Of a DNA stretch of 43,378 nucleotides, positions 1 to 11,256 are shown in pieces (within the stretch, counting starts at the first letter, position 1; every line of letters starts with the position of its first letter). Origin of the DNA: Magnetococcales bacterium (GTDB taxonomy: Bacteria > Pseudomonadota > Magnetococcia > Magnetococcales > JADFYX01); contig JADFZU010000022.1 in assembly GCA_015232365.1 (NCBI GenBank), forward strand, positions 1-43,378, written 5' to 3'. The position numbers were made by a program, and so were the translations under genes. The notes under the pieces are model-generated. The model saw only the letters and a program-made list of their open reading frames with translations, was not told where the DNA came from and did not search any database.

Positions 1-1009
1 TCTGACTTAAAAAATCCTCCAGGGTAAAAGATGATTTTGCCAGATTTTTCTGAAGTTTAGCCGCCTCGTCTAAATCCACCTTCTCCATGGCGGTCTCTAC
101 CAAGGTGAGAACATCGCCCATACCGAGTATTCTTGATGCAACTCGCTCAGGATGAAACGCCTCAATACCGGTTAACGCTTCACTAGTACCGATAAATTTA
201 ATTGGTTTGCCTGTTACATGCCGGATAGATAGTGCTGCTCCGCCTCTGGCATCACCATCGGTTTTGGTTAAAACCACCCCGGTAAGGCCAAGCTGTTCAT
301 TAAAACTCTTGGCGACGGTAACCGCATCTTGCCCGGTCATGGAGTCAGCAACCAGCAGAGATTCTGTTGGATTGACAATGTCACGAATCTCTGCCAACTC
401 AGCCATCAACTCATCATCGATATGGAGTCGGCCAGCGGTATCAAAAAAGAGCAGGTCATAATTGCCGTTCCGGGCAGAATCCAACGCTCTTCTGGCTATA
501 TCCCGTGGGTCTTCAGTTGGCTTGGTGGGCATAACATCCACACCTGCACCGGCACCAACTGTGACCAACTGATCCATAGCTGCAGGACGGTATACGTCCA
601 ATGATACCAGAAGAGAGCGTTTACGGTTTTTATCAAGCAACAGTTTAGACAGCTTACCTGTAGAAGTGGTCTTACCTGACCCCTGCAGGCCCACCATCAT
701 CACCACTACCGGCGGTTGGGTAGCAAGGTTTAGCTCGCTATTGACATCACCCATCAAGTGGGTCAACTCATCGTGGACAACTTTTATGACCTGCTGCCCA
801 GGAGTCAGGGAGCCTAACACCTCTTGCCCAACAGCCTTCTCTTGCACCGATTCGATAAAAGACTTGACCACGCTCAGGCTTACGTCGGCCTCCAGCAAAG
901 CCCTGCGCACCTCACGCAAGGAGTCCTGAATATTTTTTTCGTTTAAGGAAGCCTGGCCTTTAAGTTTTTTAAAGACCTTATCAAGTCGGTCAGAAAGGGA
1001 ATCAAACAT
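1..1009 (-). CDS. ffh: Signal recognition particle GTPase Ffh (C-terminus cut by window edge)
   Basis: Ffh is the protein subunit of the bacterial SRP. It binds signal sequences and 4.5S RNA and docks with FtsY to deliver nascent membrane proteins. Reading the minus strand from the ATG at 1009 gives about 336 residues: the helical N domain (MFDSLSDRLDKVF...), then the G domain with P-loop GLQGSGKTT, DVYRPAA, DTAGRLH and TKTDGDARGG. These are the standard SRP54 GTPase motifs. The Met-rich M domain lies beyond position 1, so the gene is incomplete here. It starts 30 nt after the stop of the rhodanese gene on the same strand, so the two may be co-transcribed. Identity is not in doubt. Confidence 0.96.
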   Translation of the reverse strand, partial: MFDSLSDRLDKVFKKLKGQASLNEKNIQDSLREVRRALLEADVSLSVVKSFIESVQEKAVGQEVLGSLTPGQQVIKVVHDELTHLMGDVNSELNLATQPPVVVMMVGLQGSGKTTSTGKLSKLLLDKNRKRSLLVSLDVYRPAAMDQLVTVGAGAGVDVMPTKPTEDPRDIARRALDSARNGNYDLLFFDTAGRLHIDDELMAELAEIRDIVNPTESLLVADSMTGQDAVTVAKSFNEQLGLTGVVLTKTDGDARGGAALSIRHVTGKPIKFIGTSEALTGIEAFHPERVASRILGMGDVLTLVETAMEKVDLDEAAKLQKNLAKSSFTLEDFLSQ

Positions 1010-1039
1010 GGCCCTATATCTCTCTTTTTAATAAAATTA

Positions 1040-1912
1040 TTACGGTCTGCTTCCGGCGACGACCGGCAGTTCAAGCACCCGCCACTCAGATATGGAGCCA
1101 GCAAACAGACGTACACTTTTAAAACCCAAACTACGCAACAAAAGCCAGCTTTGCGATGCTCTATGTCCGGCTTCACAGTAGACTATTATCTCCTGGTCAA
1201 AATCTTCTACACCAATATCTTTCAACATCTCTAGTAGTTGATCCCGGTCTTTTAAACGCATATCTCTGGGACCACGCAGAGTTTGTGACCACTCAAAATG
1301 CTTGGCTCCTTTGATATGACCCCTTGGTGCTTTGATGGTATCGCCAACGTACTCTTTTACCGTTCTAACATCAATAATCGCACCATCCCATCCACCTTGA
1401 CTGGCTCTATCCACCTCTTCTGCAGTTATCTCCCAGCTACTGTCAGGTTGGGGTAAAAACTCAACAGGCTCGACCACTTTAATCTCTTGCTCCATAGGTC
1501 GCTGCTCTTCATACCAGCGCCCCAAACCACCATCAAGGATCACTCCGTCAACAAAGCCCAGGGTAGCCAGGGTCCATATCAATCTGGAGCTATCAGTGCC
1601 ACCAGCAACATCGTATGCCACGACCTTACTATTGGGGGCAATCCCTAACTGTCCAAACAGTTTTATTAACCGATCTGTACCAACCCTTGCTCCTGCAACA
1701 CCATCACGCATCTCTGCAATCTGGTTATAGGCAAGAAGTGTTGCACCGGGAATATGAAATTTAGCAAAGTATTTGTCGCCACCGACCTGAATAATCCGCA
1801 GATCAGGATTTCCCAGGTTGGCCTCCAACCAATCTTGACCAACAATAAAATCTGCCATGTTTGCTGCTCTGTCAGTGGAAGGGTTTTCTAAGGTTGATTG
1901 ATCAATAGACAT
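1040..1912 (-). CDS. Two-domain rhodanese-like sulfurtransferase
   Basis: The 290-aa protein has two rhodanese folds. The N-terminal one (about 20-130) has a loop VAYDVAGGTDSSR in which Asp takes the place of the active Cys, as expected for the inactive domain. The C-terminal one (about 160-285) carries a catalytic loop CEAGHRAS preceded by IIVY. Thiosulfate or 3-mercaptopyruvate is the usual sulfur donor in this family, with transfer to cyanide or thiol acceptors; the CEAGHRA loop does not let me decide between them. No signal peptide is seen, so it is probably cytoplasmic. The start at 1912 is uncertain: a second ATG at 1858 (MADFIVG) would also give an intact first domain, and neither has a strong ribosome-binding site. 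Confidence 0.85.
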   Translation of the reverse strand: MSIDQSTLENPSTDRAANMADFIVGQDWLEANLGNPDLRIIQVGGDKYFAKFHIPGATLLAYNQIAEMRDGVAGARVGTDRLIKLFGQLGIAPNSKVVAYDVAGGTDSSRLIWTLATLGFVDGVILDGGLGRWYEEQRPMEQEIKVVEPVEFLPQPDSSWEITAEEVDRASQGGWDGAIIDVRTVKEYVGDTIKAPRGHIKGAKHFEWSQTLRGPRDMRLKDRDQLLEMLKDIGVEDFDQEIIVYCEAGHRASQSWLLLRSLGFKSVRLFAGSISEWRVLELPVVAGSRP

Positions 1913-2110
1913 TTAAACACCGAACTAAATAGGGAAAAACAGCCTTTTAAAATTAGGATTTACGGCAGTAAGCATAAGGTTTTTTACTCAAATGTCTACC
2001 ACCTTTGAAAAACCGAGCTATAAAACCTACGAAACGGCAGTTGGAAGTCCATGCATATTACATTCTATTGATTGTTGTGCCAAAAGCCTGCTTAGAACTG
2101 ACGCTCTATG

Positions 2111-4078
2111 CTAAACCTTCTCCGGTGGCTTGGATTTTTTTGGAAAGATAAGTATAAACTCCACCCCCTCTTCCACTTTACTATTGCACTCAATTTTGCC
2201 GCCCATGGTCTGAGTCACAAGATTATAGACAATGTGCATTCCCAACCCACTTCCACCACCACTTCTGTTAGTTGTAAAAAATGGATCAAAAATCCGCTGC
2301 CTGTTTTCATCTGGTATTCCAGCACCATTATCTTTATAGGTAAAGATAACCTGATCATCTGTACTCTCAATATTTATCAACATTTTCCCAGACTCAATAT
2401 TTTTAAAACCGTGGATCAAGGAGTTTTCGATAAAATTGGTAATTATCTGAGAAAATACCCCAGGATAACTATTACACTCCAAATCTTCTGGACAGTTTAC
2501 AGATACTGTATGGCTTGTATTGCGGAGACGGTGATCAAAACTAATCAAAACCTGCTCAATATATTTTTTCAGATTAAACTTCCGCTGGTCTTCACTGGCT
2601 TGATCTACGGCAATCTGTTTAAAACTGCGGATAAGTTTAGCGGCACGGGTTAGGTTGGACTCAATCATGCCTGATGATTCAATAGCTTCTGCAAAATAGC
2701 TGTCAAGATCAGACTTTTTCATCGCCTCATCTTTAAGCAGCTTATCAGCCTCTTTGCTCCGTCTATGGAGATATGATGCAGCAGTAATACCGATTCCCAA
2801 GGGGGTATTTATTTCGTGGGCAACCCCGGCGACCAATCCTCCAAGGGCAGCCATTTTTTCTGCCTCAACAAGCTGGCTCTGAGTCCTTTTAACCATTATC
2901 AAAGATTGTGAAAGTGCTCTATTTGCCTCCTGCAAATGATCTTTATGTTCGGCCTCCTTCTTCCTGGTGTAGGTTATCTCATGAGCCAAAAGACGAAACT
3001 GCTCCTTCATGACCTGAAGCTGGTCGCCACCTTCAGCTTTTGACGGCTCCAACCCCAAAAAATCACGGGAGAAATGCAACATCTCATTGGTAAAACTTTT
3101 AATATGACTAACCAGCCAGATCACAATCATCAACGTCAACAAAACCATAACAATATGAGCTACAGCTCTTTGAGTGCGACCAGCAGAGGATATTTGAGCG
3201 TTAAGTGTTTGAATTTGGGAAATTGGGATCAAAGTTGCAAACTGGACAAAATATTCTGATAAAAAACCGTAATCAAAAAATGATTTCTCCAACATTAAAT
3301 ATTTATCAAGAAGGGTGTTTACCGTAACTCCAGAAGGGACTAGGTCAGGGCGGCTACTTGCGACCACCTTTTTTCCTTCCTGATTTAAAAAGACCAAAAC
3401 ACCTTGTGATTTGGTTTCAAGCTGCAAATTAAGGAGAAAGTCATCATCAATTGCTGTGACCAAAATTAAAGTGGCCCTTATCTGCTGCTCTGCTCCTTTT
3501 AGGTTGACTTTGGCAAAGATAAATGGCTTGTCGTCGGCGACCAAAATAGTATTTCGGTCCTCATCTCCTGCCAGCCCATTTTGCAATCCTGGTAGCAATG
3601 AATCCGGCAGCTTACCCATACTATTTTGGAAAATATCCCTGATTCTATTCTGCGGATCAACCAATAAAAAATGGCTGGAGCGCACAAGCCCCCGTATAAT
3701 AGAACGTTTTGGCAACCATTCAGGCTGTTTCAATATGGAGGTTTTGACAATAACATCCTTATCATCTGCCCAGTTTTTCTCTTCCATCTTCTCGATATAT
3801 TTCCAGAACGCCACCCGATCCACCAACAGTTTCCCAGCCTGCATCTGGACACGGATATAGCCATCAAACGTCCCCCAGTTGGACTGGGCACGCTTATGCA
3901 ACTCTACCAACAGATAGTCGTTAAAAATCTTTTTTTGCGATTTAGTCTGAAAATGGTTACTGATAATCCAAAAAACCACTCCAACAGTGACTGTTAGAAG
4001 CAGAGCCTTCAGGGTTAGAGATACACTCTTTTTCCAGAATAGATGAATCTGCGAAGTTAGTGATAGGCCAGATCCCAT
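2111..4078 (-). CDS. Membrane sensor histidine kinase
   Basis: A 655-aa sensor kinase. It has an N-terminal TM (about 22-42), a large periplasmic sensor region (about 43-305), a second TM (about 306-330), a coiled segment, then a dimerisation box [18 protein letters not shown] with phospho-acceptor His near residue 421. The HATPase_c domain shows an N box ([10 protein letters not shown]), a G1 box (DNGAGIP) and GGGSGLGM. The ATG at 4078 overlaps the TGA of the upstream PstS-like gene by one base (TGATG), so the two are translationally coupled. Inference: the periplasmic binding protein presents ligand to this kinase, as in other binding-protein/kinase pairs. No response regulator gene is adjacent; the lone receiver at 41869 is far away and linkage is unproven. 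A TTG one codon upstream is a less likely start. Confidence 0.9.
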   Translation of the reverse strand: MGSGLSLTSQIHLFWKKSVSLTLKALLLTVTVGVVFWIISNHFQTKSQKKIFNDYLLVELHKRAQSNWGTFDGYIRVQMQAGKLLVDRVAFWKYIEKMEEKNWADDKDVIVKTSILKQPEWLPKRSIIRGLVRSSHFLLVDPQNRIRDIFQNSMGKLPDSLLPGLQNGLAGDEDRNTILVADDKPFIFAKVNLKGAEQQIRATLILVTAIDDDFLLNLQLETKSQGVLVFLNQEGKKVVASSRPDLVPSGVTVNTLLDKYLMLEKSFFDYGFLSEYFVQFATLIPISQIQTLNAQISSAGRTQRAVAHIVMVLLTLMIVIWLVSHIKSFTNEMLHFSRDFLGLEPSKAEGGDQLQVMKEQFRLLAHEITYTRKKEAEHKDHLQEANRALSQSLIMVKRTQSQLVEAEKMAALGGLVAGVAHEINTPLGIGITAASYLHRRSKEADKLLKDEAMKKSDLDSYFAEAIESSGMIESNLTRAAKLIRSFKQIAVDQASEDQRKFNLKKYIEQVLISFDHRLRNTSHTVSVNCPEDLECNSYPGVFSQIITNFIENSLIHGFKNIESGKMLINIESTDDQVIFTYKDNGAGIPDENRQRIFDPFFTTNRSGGGSGLGMHIVYNLVTQTMGGKIECNSKVEEGVEFILIFPKKSKPPEKV

Positions 4079-5073
4079 CAAGGTTCACCAATCAACTCAT
4101 TGTTTTTGAACTTCCAGCCGTTATTGCGTAGCTCTACAGCAGAAACCAGTGAAAACACCGCATCGGCATTCTGGCTTTTTTCGCTAATAAAGTTAACCAG
4201 CTCAACTGCATGAATGCTGGCTAAGTTTGGACTATCCCATGTGGTGATATTATCGACTCTATAGAAAGGATATTTACCCTTGGCAACAGTAGCACTATCA
4301 TATGGTGAAATATTATTTATAGAGACAACTTTTGGAGAACCGTCATTTTTAAAGCGGGTTAAATTCCACAACACCTCATAACCGATGGCCCCCTTATACT
4401 CTGCCACCACAGATATCATGTTGGAAATCTGTCCCACCTCGATTAAAGATGGGGAGAAGAGGTCTTCATTATCGAGAATAGAGCGCCAATGTCCGGGCCG
4501 GGTTTTGCAATGTAGACGGCCAATGGGGCGTACTGGCATATTAAACCTTTTTTTTTCTGGGGCTGGGTCTATCTGGTTCCAGTTGGTTATTTTACCACGA
4601 AAAATATCTCTGACCTGTTCGGTAGTAAGATTCTTAACCGGATTCTCTGGGTTGACTAAAATTGCCAATGCGGCGATACCAATAGTGTGAAATGTCAACC
4701 CTGGCAACCGGTCAGTAAAAGATGGCGGGCAACAAAAACCGGCTATGTCTACCTGTTTTTTGTTGAGCAACCCCTCAGAAGTGCCACAAGTTCCCTCTCT
4801 TAGGGCTATATCCAAACCATGCTTTTTGGCATAGGTTTTAATCATTGGTAGAAAGGTTGGGTATAGATGCTGATCAAGAGCAACCGCAATATCGGCACTC
4901 TTGGCCCACGTATCATATTTTATAGGGGTGTTCTGCCACACTTCTGATTTAACCATACCTTTGTCAGGGTTGGTAAATTTGACAAATAAATCATGATCAC
5001 CGGCTAAGAGAAGTGTAGGAACTACTATCTGGAGCAACAAAAAAACTCCGAAAAAGAACCTTTGTGCCTGCAT
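4078..5073 (-). CDS. PstS-like periplasmic substrate-binding protein
   Basis: A 331-aa exported protein with an N-terminal hydrophobic signal (FFFGVFLLLQIVVPTLLL, then AGDHD). The body has the PstS-like signature LTTEQVRDIFRGKITNWNQI, plus GTCGTSEGLL and AIGYEVL, typical of PBP-like domains that bind phosphate or related oxyanions. No ABC permease or ATPase genes follow; the next gene is a sensor kinase overlapping its stop codon. The likely job is therefore ligand sensing rather than uptake. The ATG at 5073 is chosen because GGGGAG lies 9 nt upstream; the longer TTG reading frame from 5088 runs through that site. The ligand cannot be told from sequence. The gene sits 23 nt after maf. Confidence 0.82.
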   Translation of the reverse strand: MQAQRFFFGVFLLLQIVVPTLLLAGDHDLFVKFTNPDKGMVKSEVWQNTPIKYDTWAKSADIAVALDQHLYPTFLPMIKTYAKKHGLDIALREGTCGTSEGLLNKKQVDIAGFCCPPSFTDRLPGLTFHTIGIAALAILVNPENPVKNLTTEQVRDIFRGKITNWNQIDPAPEKKRFNMPVRPIGRLHCKTRPGHWRSILDNEDLFSPSLIEVGQISNMISVVAEYKGAIGYEVLWNLTRFKNDGSPKVVSINNISPYDSATVAKGKYPFYRVDNITTWDSPNLASIHAVELVNFISEKSQNADAVFSLVSAVELRNNGWKFKNNELIGEP

Positions 5074-5096
5074 AATATAGCTCCCCAATCAACAGG

Positions 5097-5687
5097 TTAA
5101 ATTACTGAAATCCCAACCTTCTCCAGCATAGTAGTTAATTTTATCAACGGCAAACCCATTAAAGCACTGGGATCATCACCTATCATACGCTCAAACAGGG
5201 CAACTCCCAAACCTTCAGACTTAAAACTACCAGCACAATCATAAGGCTTTTCCCGCTGAAGGTAACCCTCAATCTGCTCTGCACGCAAATGACGGAAAAC
5301 AACTCGAAAAGGAACTACATCAAGCAAAACAGTGTCAGCAACCCCATTGGAAATATAGCAACATAACCCTGTTAAAAAGACAATCTCTTTTCCCGAAGCC
5401 ATGCGTAACTGCTGAACTGCTGCTCCGTGGGTACCTGGTTTTCCGGTAATCTTCCCGTCCATCACAGCTACCTGGTCAGAGCCAATGACCACTGCACCTG
5501 GGTTAAGTTTGGCAACAGCCGAAGCTTTGGCATTTGCCAGCCTTTGCACCAACTCTTCTGGAGACTCGCTATTAATGGGGGTTTCATCAATACCAGGGTT
5601 GGCAACGGCAAAAGGCACTTCCAACCGCTCCAACAACTGGCGACGGTAGGTTGATGTGGAGGCCAAAATCAGTTTGGTTCTTCTCAT
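5097..5687 (-). CDS. yceF: Maf/YceF-type nucleotide pyrophosphatase
   Basis: A 196-aa Maf family protein. Members hydrolyse non-canonical or modified nucleoside triphosphates; the YceF subgroup prefers 7-methyl-GTP. Motifs seen: LILASTSTYRRQLLERL at the N-terminus, DETP, GSDQVAVMDGKITGKPGT, and CAGSFKSEGLGVALFERMIGDDPSALMGLPL. The last segments match the YceF subgroup rather than dTTP-type Maf (YhdE). Length is normal. The ATG at 5687 overlaps the TGA of the DUF3426 gene by 4 bases (ATGA), so the two are translationally coupled. Cytoplasmic housekeeping enzyme; confident. Confidence 0.93.
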   Translation of the reverse strand: MRRTKLILASTSTYRRQLLERLEVPFAVANPGIDETPINSESPEELVQRLANAKASAVAKLNPGAVVIGSDQVAVMDGKITGKPGTHGAAVQQLRMASGKEIVFLTGLCCYISNGVADTVLLDVVPFRVVFRHLRAEQIEGYLQREKPYDCAGSFKSEGLGVALFERMIGDDPSALMGLPLIKLTTMLEKVGISVI

Positions 5688-6472
5688 GGAGTAAAACGAT
5701 AACTGTGCATTTTGTAGTCAACACTACCTGACCAGTTAGGCGGAACATTGGTTGCATCTACTACAAACACTCTTGATGCTCCAGGGGCCAGAGTCTGGAC
5801 TTTATCACCAAACAGACCACCTGATATAACCAGAGGATTAACCCCACGAGCCAGGACTGTATTACCCCTACCATCTAAAAAAATAATATCCAGCTCTACC
5901 TCTGCCAAAAAAAGACTACTCTGGTTCTGGACTCTGGCCTGAACGGTCTGCTCGTTGTTATCGCCTTTTTGTACCTGCAGACTATCAATCAAGACCACTC
6001 CCGGTATATTCTCTTTTTTACCGACCTGCGTGGAGTCACCAGCAGTATAAACCACCTCGCCACTAGGAAGAACTGGCCTATTGACTCCGCCGCTTTTAGC
6101 ACTAGCTACAGGGGTGGGGGCTGATTTTTCATTCTCCTTCTCATAATCATCAGAGTAGGGAATCGGGGTAAGGTCGGGAATTTTTTTAACCAACAGCTCT
6201 CCATAACCGGTTAAGACCACCATCCCCTTCCGGGCTTTTGCCTCCTCCTCCTCTATCTGGGCTTGACTCTTTTCCGGGCCAGAAAAAAACATGGCAACGA
6301 CAATAAAAATCAATATAACAACACCAACTATTGCACCAGCAATAATTATCTGTTTTTTCTTCTTTTTCGCCTTGTCATCAGCTTCACTGTCGCCTTCGCC
6401 ATCAGACTCTTCAGCCTCGTCATCACCATCCGCCTCTAAAACTTCATCTTCTTCAAGTTCGGATTCAGCCAC
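5684..6472 (-). CDS. DUF3426-domain membrane protein with acidic N-terminus
   Basis: A 262-aa protein. Residues 1-35 are almost all Glu, Asp and Ser, followed by a short Lys run and one TM (about 40-65, IIIAGAIVGVVILIFIVVAMFF). The C-terminal half (about 165-260) matches DUF3426: QNQSSLFLAEVELDIIFLDGRGN, then LAPGASRVFVVDATNVPPNWSG. Many DUF3426 proteins begin with an MJ0042-type zinc finger; here that is absent and an acidic tail takes its place. The start is GTG at 6472, supported by a perfect AGGAGG 6 nt upstream; there is no nearby ATG. First gene of the operon running into maf. Function unknown; probably a single-pass inner-membrane protein. Confidence 0.8.
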   Translation of the reverse strand: MAESELEEDEVLEADGDDEAEESDGEGDSEADDKAKKKKKQIIIAGAIVGVVILIFIVVAMFFSGPEKSQAQIEEEEAKARKGMVVLTGYGELLVKKIPDLTPIPYSDDYEKENEKSAPTPVASAKSGGVNRPVLPSGEVVYTAGDSTQVGKKENIPGVVLIDSLQVQKGDNNEQTVQARVQNQSSLFLAEVELDIIFLDGRGNTVLARGVNPLVISGGLFGDKVQTLAPGASRVFVVDATNVPPNWSGSVDYKMHSYRFTP

Positions 6473-6540
6473 TATAGCCTCCTATAGACAAATTAATTAT
6501 CTATAATTCATGTAATATTCAGAGCTAGGAACAGTAAAAA

Positions 6541-9500
6541 TTAATTATTATCTACCCACTGCCTGGCGTTTTGAAACAGCCTTAACCACGGCCCATCCTC
6601 TCCCCACTGCTCACCCCACTTACCAGGATACCAACTGTTGCACACAGTTCTAAAGGCTCGCTCTGGATGAGGCATCATAATAGTCACCCGTCCATCTGGC
6701 GTAGTAACACCACCCAACCCCTCTGGGGAACCGTTTGGATTGGCAGGATATGCTGTAGTTGGCTCACCTAGGTTATCCACATAACGCAAAGATGCCAACC
6801 CCTCATTGCGAACAAACTCCACCCCCCCAGGAGATCTGAACTCAGCACGTCCCTCTCCGTGGGCAGAAGGAACTGGAAATCTTGAACCGGCCATCCCTTT
6901 AAAGAGAATTGATGGTGATTCAGGTATCTCTACCATAACCACACGGGCCTCAAACCTGGCACTGCTATTACTCTTGAAGTAGGGCCAGCTAGAGGCTCCA
7001 GGGATTAACTCTCTTAAATTGCTCAACATTTGACAACCGTTACACACCCCTAAAGCAAAGGTGTCTGGTCTTGCAAAAAACTTAGCAAACTCAGTGCGTA
7101 AGATAGGGTTGAAAAGAATAGATTTTGCCCACCCCTCCCCGGCTCCAAGCACATCCCCATAAGAGAAACCACCGCAAGCTGCCAAACCTCTAAAGTCACC
7201 AAGAGAGACTCTTCCGGCAAGAAGATCTGACATGGTAACATCAACAGATCTAAAGCCTGCTCGCTGAAACGCCGCCCCCATCTCCACATGACCATTTATA
7301 CCCTGCTCCCGGAGAATAGCTACCGAAGGCCGAACATCACTGGTAGACTTCGGGGCTGTTTTAGGGTCAAAAGTTAGAACGGCGTGAAGACCAGGGTCGG
7401 CCTCATCAAGAATAGTATCATACTCCTGCTTGGCACAGTCCGGGTTATCACGCATGGCTTTGATACGCCAGCTTGTCTCACTCCAGATCCGCTGCAAGAC
7501 TATACGGCTTTCTTCAATAACTTGCCGACCATCTGCTTTAAAAACTATCATATCGTCACTACGCAGAGAGCCTATAACAGCCAGTTTTCCAACTCCTGCC
7601 AACCGCTCCAATACCAACTCCCGGTCAGCTTTTAAAATCTCAATCACTGCTCCCAACTCTTCACAGAAGAGTGTCGCCAGTGGAGGCACCCCTAAACCGT
7701 CCAGACTGATCTCAACACCATGGCGGCTGGCAAAGGCCATTTCACAGATAGTTGCAAACAGCCCGCCATCGCTTCGATCATGATAGGCCAATATTTTACC
7801 ATCACTGTTCAACGATTGAATAGCGGCAAAAAATTCAACCAATGTTGCTGGATCGTCAACATCTGCCGACTCACTACCCAACTGCTTATAAACCTGAGCC
7901 AGACAAGAACCGCCAAGACGGTTTTTTCCAGCCCCCAAATCAACAAGAATCAGTTCGCTATCTTCACCATTACCCTTTAGTTGTGGAGTTAGGGTCTTAC
8001 GGATATCTACAACTGGGGCAAAAGCTGAGATTACCAGTGATACTGGAGCTGTAACCGCTTTATCGACTCCAGCATCCTGCCAGACAGTTTTTAAAGATAG
8101 AGAGTCTTTGCCAACCGGGATACCGATACCCAGTGCCGGACATAACTCCATACCTACTGCTTGGACAGTATCGAACAAATTGGCATCTTCACCGGGGTGA
8201 CCGGCCGGGGCCATCCAGTTGGCAGATAGTTTTATATCTGAAATTTTACCAATCCTGGCTGCTGCCATGTTGGTAACCGCCTCACCAACCGCCAGCCTGC
8301 CAGATGCAGGACCACTAATCAGAGCCACCGGGGTTCGCTCACCCATAGCCATGGCCTCTCCGCTATAACCGTTATAGTCTCTAGCTGTAACAGCAACATC
8401 AGCCACCGGAACTTGCCAGGGGCCAACCATCTGATCACGGCAGACCTGACCGGTAACACTCCTGTCGCCGATGGTGATCAAAAAACCCTTATCAGCTACA
8501 GTCGGCAGAGCCAGAACCCTTTTTGCCGCTTCCTTTATATCTATTCCATCAAAAGAAAACTCAGGCAGTTCAACCATCTTCCTGGCAACTTTTCGCTCCA
8601 TCCTTGGCGGTTTGCCCAGTAGTGTATCCAGATCCATATCAATTGGCGTGGTGCTGGCCGCTTCATGGGTCAAGACCAACTGCCTCTCTTTGGTGGCATA
8701 ACCTAAAACCGCCCAGGGACACTTTTCCCGAGCACAAATATCGGAAAACATCTCACGATTTTCAGGAGTTATAGCCAGCACATAACGCTCTTGAGCTTCA
8801 TTACACCAGATCTCCATGGGTGACATGCCGGGATCATCGTTGGGTATATTTGCCAACTCAAAGCGACCACCAACTCCACCACCGTGGATTACCTCAGGCA
8901 CAGCATTGGAGAGACCACCAGCACCTACATCATGGATGGAGAGAATGGGGTTTCTCTCAGCCAACTGCCAGCAGCGGTTGATCACCTCCTGGCAACGTCG
9001 CTCCATCTCCGGGTTTTCACGCTGTACCGAGGCAAAATCAAGATCGGCTTTTGATGTGCCGCTTGTCTGTGAAGAGGCTGCACCACCGCCTAAACCGATC
9101 AACATTGCCGGTCCACCAATCTGGATTATCAGGCTTCCCACCGGAATTTCCAGTTTATCGACAAAATTGGCATTGATATGCCCTAGACCGCCAACAATCA
9201 TTATCGGCTTGTGATAACCACGCACCTCTTGGTCAACCTGCTCTTCATAGGTACGAAAATAACCGCCCAGGTTGGGCCTGCCAAACTCATTGTTAAAAGC
9301 TGCTCCCCCCAATGGCCCCTCAAGCATAATCTCCAACGGTGAGACAATACGGTCTGGGCGACCATAATCAACCTCCCAAGGCTGCACTGCCCCCGGTAGC
9401 TGTAGATTGGAGACAGAAAAACCGGTCAAACCAGCTTTTGGGTTGGAACCACGCCCCGTTGCCCCCTCATCACGAATCTCGCCACCCGACCCGGTAGCAG

Positions 9501-10437
9501 CACCAGGATATGGAGAGATAGCTGTAGGATGGTTATGGGTCTCCACCTTCATAAGAATAGCTGTATCTTCATCGTGATAGGTGTACTCACAACTCGAAGG
9601 ATCTGGATATAGCCTTTGCCCCGGACCACCAACCATTACCGCCGAATTATCGGAATAGGCGATTAGTGTGCCAGCAGGGGATAACTTTTCTGTGTTGCGG
9701 ATCATGCCAAAGAGGGTTTCACTACGCTCTACGCCATCAATTTGCCACTTGGCATTGAATATTTTATGCCGGCAGTGCTCAGAGTTGGCCTGGGCAAACA
9801 TCATCAACTCAACATCGGTGGGGTCACTGCCGCGCTTTTTAAAATAGGTGATAAGATAATCCATCTCATCTGCTGCCAACGCCAAGCCAAGACGGCTATT
9901 TGCCTGAATTAGAGCATCCACACCCTGAGTTAAAACCGGAATAGACTCCAAGGAACGGGCTGAATGTTCAGCAAAAAGAGCACTAGCAGCAGCAAAACCC
10001 AAGACAACCTCCTGGGTCATCCGGTCATGGATTTCTGGGGTGATAGCTACTACATCTTGGCTGTTTATAGTTGGAGAATCAAACTCATAAGCTATGCCAC
10101 GTTCAATACGGTGGATCTTCTCCAATCCACAACGTTTTGCAATTTCAGTGGCTTTTGTAGACCATGGTGATATAGAACCAAAACGGGGGACAACCACTAG
10201 AGGCTCGCCACTGGAGCCAGAAGTTTTGCTAGCTTCTGCACCGTAAGTCAGTAGAGCAGACAGAACATCCTGCTCTTTATCTATGAGGGAGCTGTCCAGA
10301 TCTAAAAAGTGGATAAACCGTACGGAGATAAGAGAGAGCGAGGGGACAAGCCCCCTCAGTGTCTCGGCTACTTTGTCCATCTGAAACCCAGAGAGGGCAG
10401 CCCCTCCAGGCAACACTTGGAATTCACGCTTGCTCAT
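6541..10437 (-). CDS. purL: Phosphoribosylformylglycinamidine synthase (PurL, fused glutaminase)
   Basis: A 1298-aa enzyme converting FGAR, glutamine and ATP to FGAM, step 4 of purine synthesis. Its length matches the large gamma/beta-proteobacterial type, with the linker and FGAM synthase domains fused to a PurQ-like glutaminase, so no separate purS or purQ is needed. Seen: the substrate motif [39 protein letters not shown] and GKDSLSLKT. In the glutaminase domain, GVCNGCQM has nucleophile Cys1132, and HGEGRAEF and PHPERAFR follow. ATG at 10437 has GGGGA just upstream. purC lies 38 nt upstream on the same strand. Confidence 0.97.
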   Translation of the reverse strand: MSKREFQVLPGGAALSGFQMDKVAETLRGLVPSLSLISVRFIHFLDLDSSLIDKEQDVLSALLTYGAEASKTSGSSGEPLVVVPRFGSISPWSTKATEIAKRCGLEKIHRIERGIAYEFDSPTINSQDVVAITPEIHDRMTQEVVLGFAAASALFAEHSARSLESIPVLTQGVDALIQANSRLGLALAADEMDYLITYFKKRGSDPTDVELMMFAQANSEHCRHKIFNAKWQIDGVERSETLFGMIRNTEKLSPAGTLIAYSDNSAVMVGGPGQRLYPDPSSCEYTYHDEDTAILMKVETHNHPTAISPYPGAATGSGGEIRDEGATGRGSNPKAGLTGFSVSNLQLPGAVQPWEVDYGRPDRIVSPLEIMLEGPLGGAAFNNEFGRPNLGGYFRTYEEQVDQEVRGYHKPIMIVGGLGHINANFVDKLEIPVGSLIIQIGGPAMLIGLGGGAASSQTSGTSKADLDFASVQRENPEMERRCQEVINRCWQLAERNPILSIHDVGAGGLSNAVPEVIHGGGVGGRFELANIPNDDPGMSPMEIWCNEAQERYVLAITPENREMFSDICAREKCPWAVLGYATKERQLVLTHEAASTTPIDMDLDTLLGKPPRMERKVARKMVELPEFSFDGIDIKEAAKRVLALPTVADKGFLITIGDRSVTGQVCRDQMVGPWQVPVADVAVTARDYNGYSGEAMAMGERTPVALISGPASGRLAVGEAVTNMAAARIGKISDIKLSANWMAPAGHPGEDANLFDTVQAVGMELCPALGIGIPVGKDSLSLKTVWQDAGVDKAVTAPVSLVISAFAPVVDIRKTLTPQLKGNGEDSELILVDLGAGKNRLGGSCLAQVYKQLGSESADVDDPATLVEFFAAIQSLNSDGKILAYHDRSDGGLFATICEMAFASRHGVEISLDGLGVPPLATLFCEELGAVIEILKADRELVLERLAGVGKLAVIGSLRSDDMIVFKADGRQVIEESRIVLQRIWSETSWRIKAMRDNPDCAKQEYDTILDEADPGLHAVLTFDPKTAPKSTSDVRPSVAILREQGINGHVEMGAAFQRAGFRSVDVTMSDLLAGRVSLGDFRGLAACGGFSYGDVLGAGEGWAKSILFNPILRTEFAKFFARPDTFALGVCNGCQMLSNLRELIPGASSWPYFKSNSSARFEARVVMVEIPESPSILFKGMAGSRFPVPSAHGEGRAEFRSPGGVEFVRNEGLASLRYVDNLGEPTTAYPANPNGSPEGLGGVTTPDGRVTIMMPHPERAFRTVCNSWYPGKWGEQWGEDGPWLRLFQNARQWVDNN

Positions 10438-10475
10438 GAAATCCCCATTGAAAATGGTGGATGGTATTGTAAGAA

Positions 10476-11195
10476 CTAATTTTGAAGACCCATGCGTGCG
10501 ACAACCTCCTGATAGGCCTCTTCTACCCCACCAAGATCACGACGAAAACGGTCTTTATCCAACTTTTTGCCAGTTTCCATATCCCACAAACGACAGCTAT
10601 CCGGGGAGATTTCATCGGCCAATACCAAGGTATCTGGGTCACTGCTTAAGCGACCAAACTCAAGTTTATAATCCACCAGATGGATACCAATATTGGCATA
10701 GTAGCCCATCATTACATCATTAATCCGGTGGCTCATTTCAATTATCTGATCCACCTCATCGTGGCTGGCCCAGTTGAAAACATCAATATGGTCAACGGTG
10801 ATAAGCGGGTCATCCAACTCGTCGGACTTTAGATAGAACTCAATAACCGGACGGGGCAGAACCGTCCCCTCGGGAATCCCCAGTCTTTTTGACATAGAGC
10901 CAGCCGCCCGGTTACGAACAACCACCTCAACCGGAACAATCTCCACCCTACGCACCAACTGCTCCCGGTCATTAAGCCGTTTCACCAAATGGACAGGGAT
11001 ACCAACAATCTCAATCAGAGCCATCAAGCGGGATGAGATTAAATTATTCAGAACCCCTTTGTCAGCAATGGTTCCGCTTTTGACTCCGTTAAATGCTGTT
11101 GCGTCATCTTTAAAATATTGAACCAGTAGGTTTTCATCATCAGTGGCAAAAAGCACTTTGGCTTTGCCCTCATAAAGTTGGTCCCGCTTTTCCAT
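10476..11195 (-). CDS. purC: SAICAR synthase PurC
   Basis: A 239-aa phosphoribosylaminoimidazole-succinocarboxamide synthase joining CAIR and aspartate with ATP in purine synthesis. Motifs: [17 protein letters not shown] at the start, [41 protein letters not shown] and [12 protein letters not shown]. Full normal length. ATG at 11195 follows AGAGGA about 12 nt upstream. It lies directly before purL, so two purine steps share a transcript, probably together with the YmdB-like gene 61 nt further upstream. Confidence 0.96.
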   Translation of the reverse strand: MEKRDQLYEGKAKVLFATDDENLLVQYFKDDATAFNGVKSGTIADKGVLNNLISSRLMALIEIVGIPVHLVKRLNDREQLVRRVEIVPVEVVVRNRAAGSMSKRLGIPEGTVLPRPVIEFYLKSDELDDPLITVDHIDVFNWASHDEVDQIIEMSHRINDVMMGYYANIGIHLVDYKLEFGRLSSDPDTLVLADEISPDSCRLWDMETGKKLDKDRFRRDLGGVEEAYQEVVARMGLQN

Positions 11196-11256
11196 TTTTT
11201 TATCAGTCCTCTAAAAGTTTGCTTGAAAAACATCTTAAACAAGAAAAATATCCAGC

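Noticed and set aside
2029-2040. Second copy of ACGGCAGTTG, shared with the inverted repeat at 22351
   Set aside because: A 10-base match is expected by chance in a window of this size and no longer similarity flanks it.
2108-2653. 181-aa plus-strand frame
   Set aside because: It lies wholly antisense to the conserved kinase domains of the histidine kinase and has no family resemblance.
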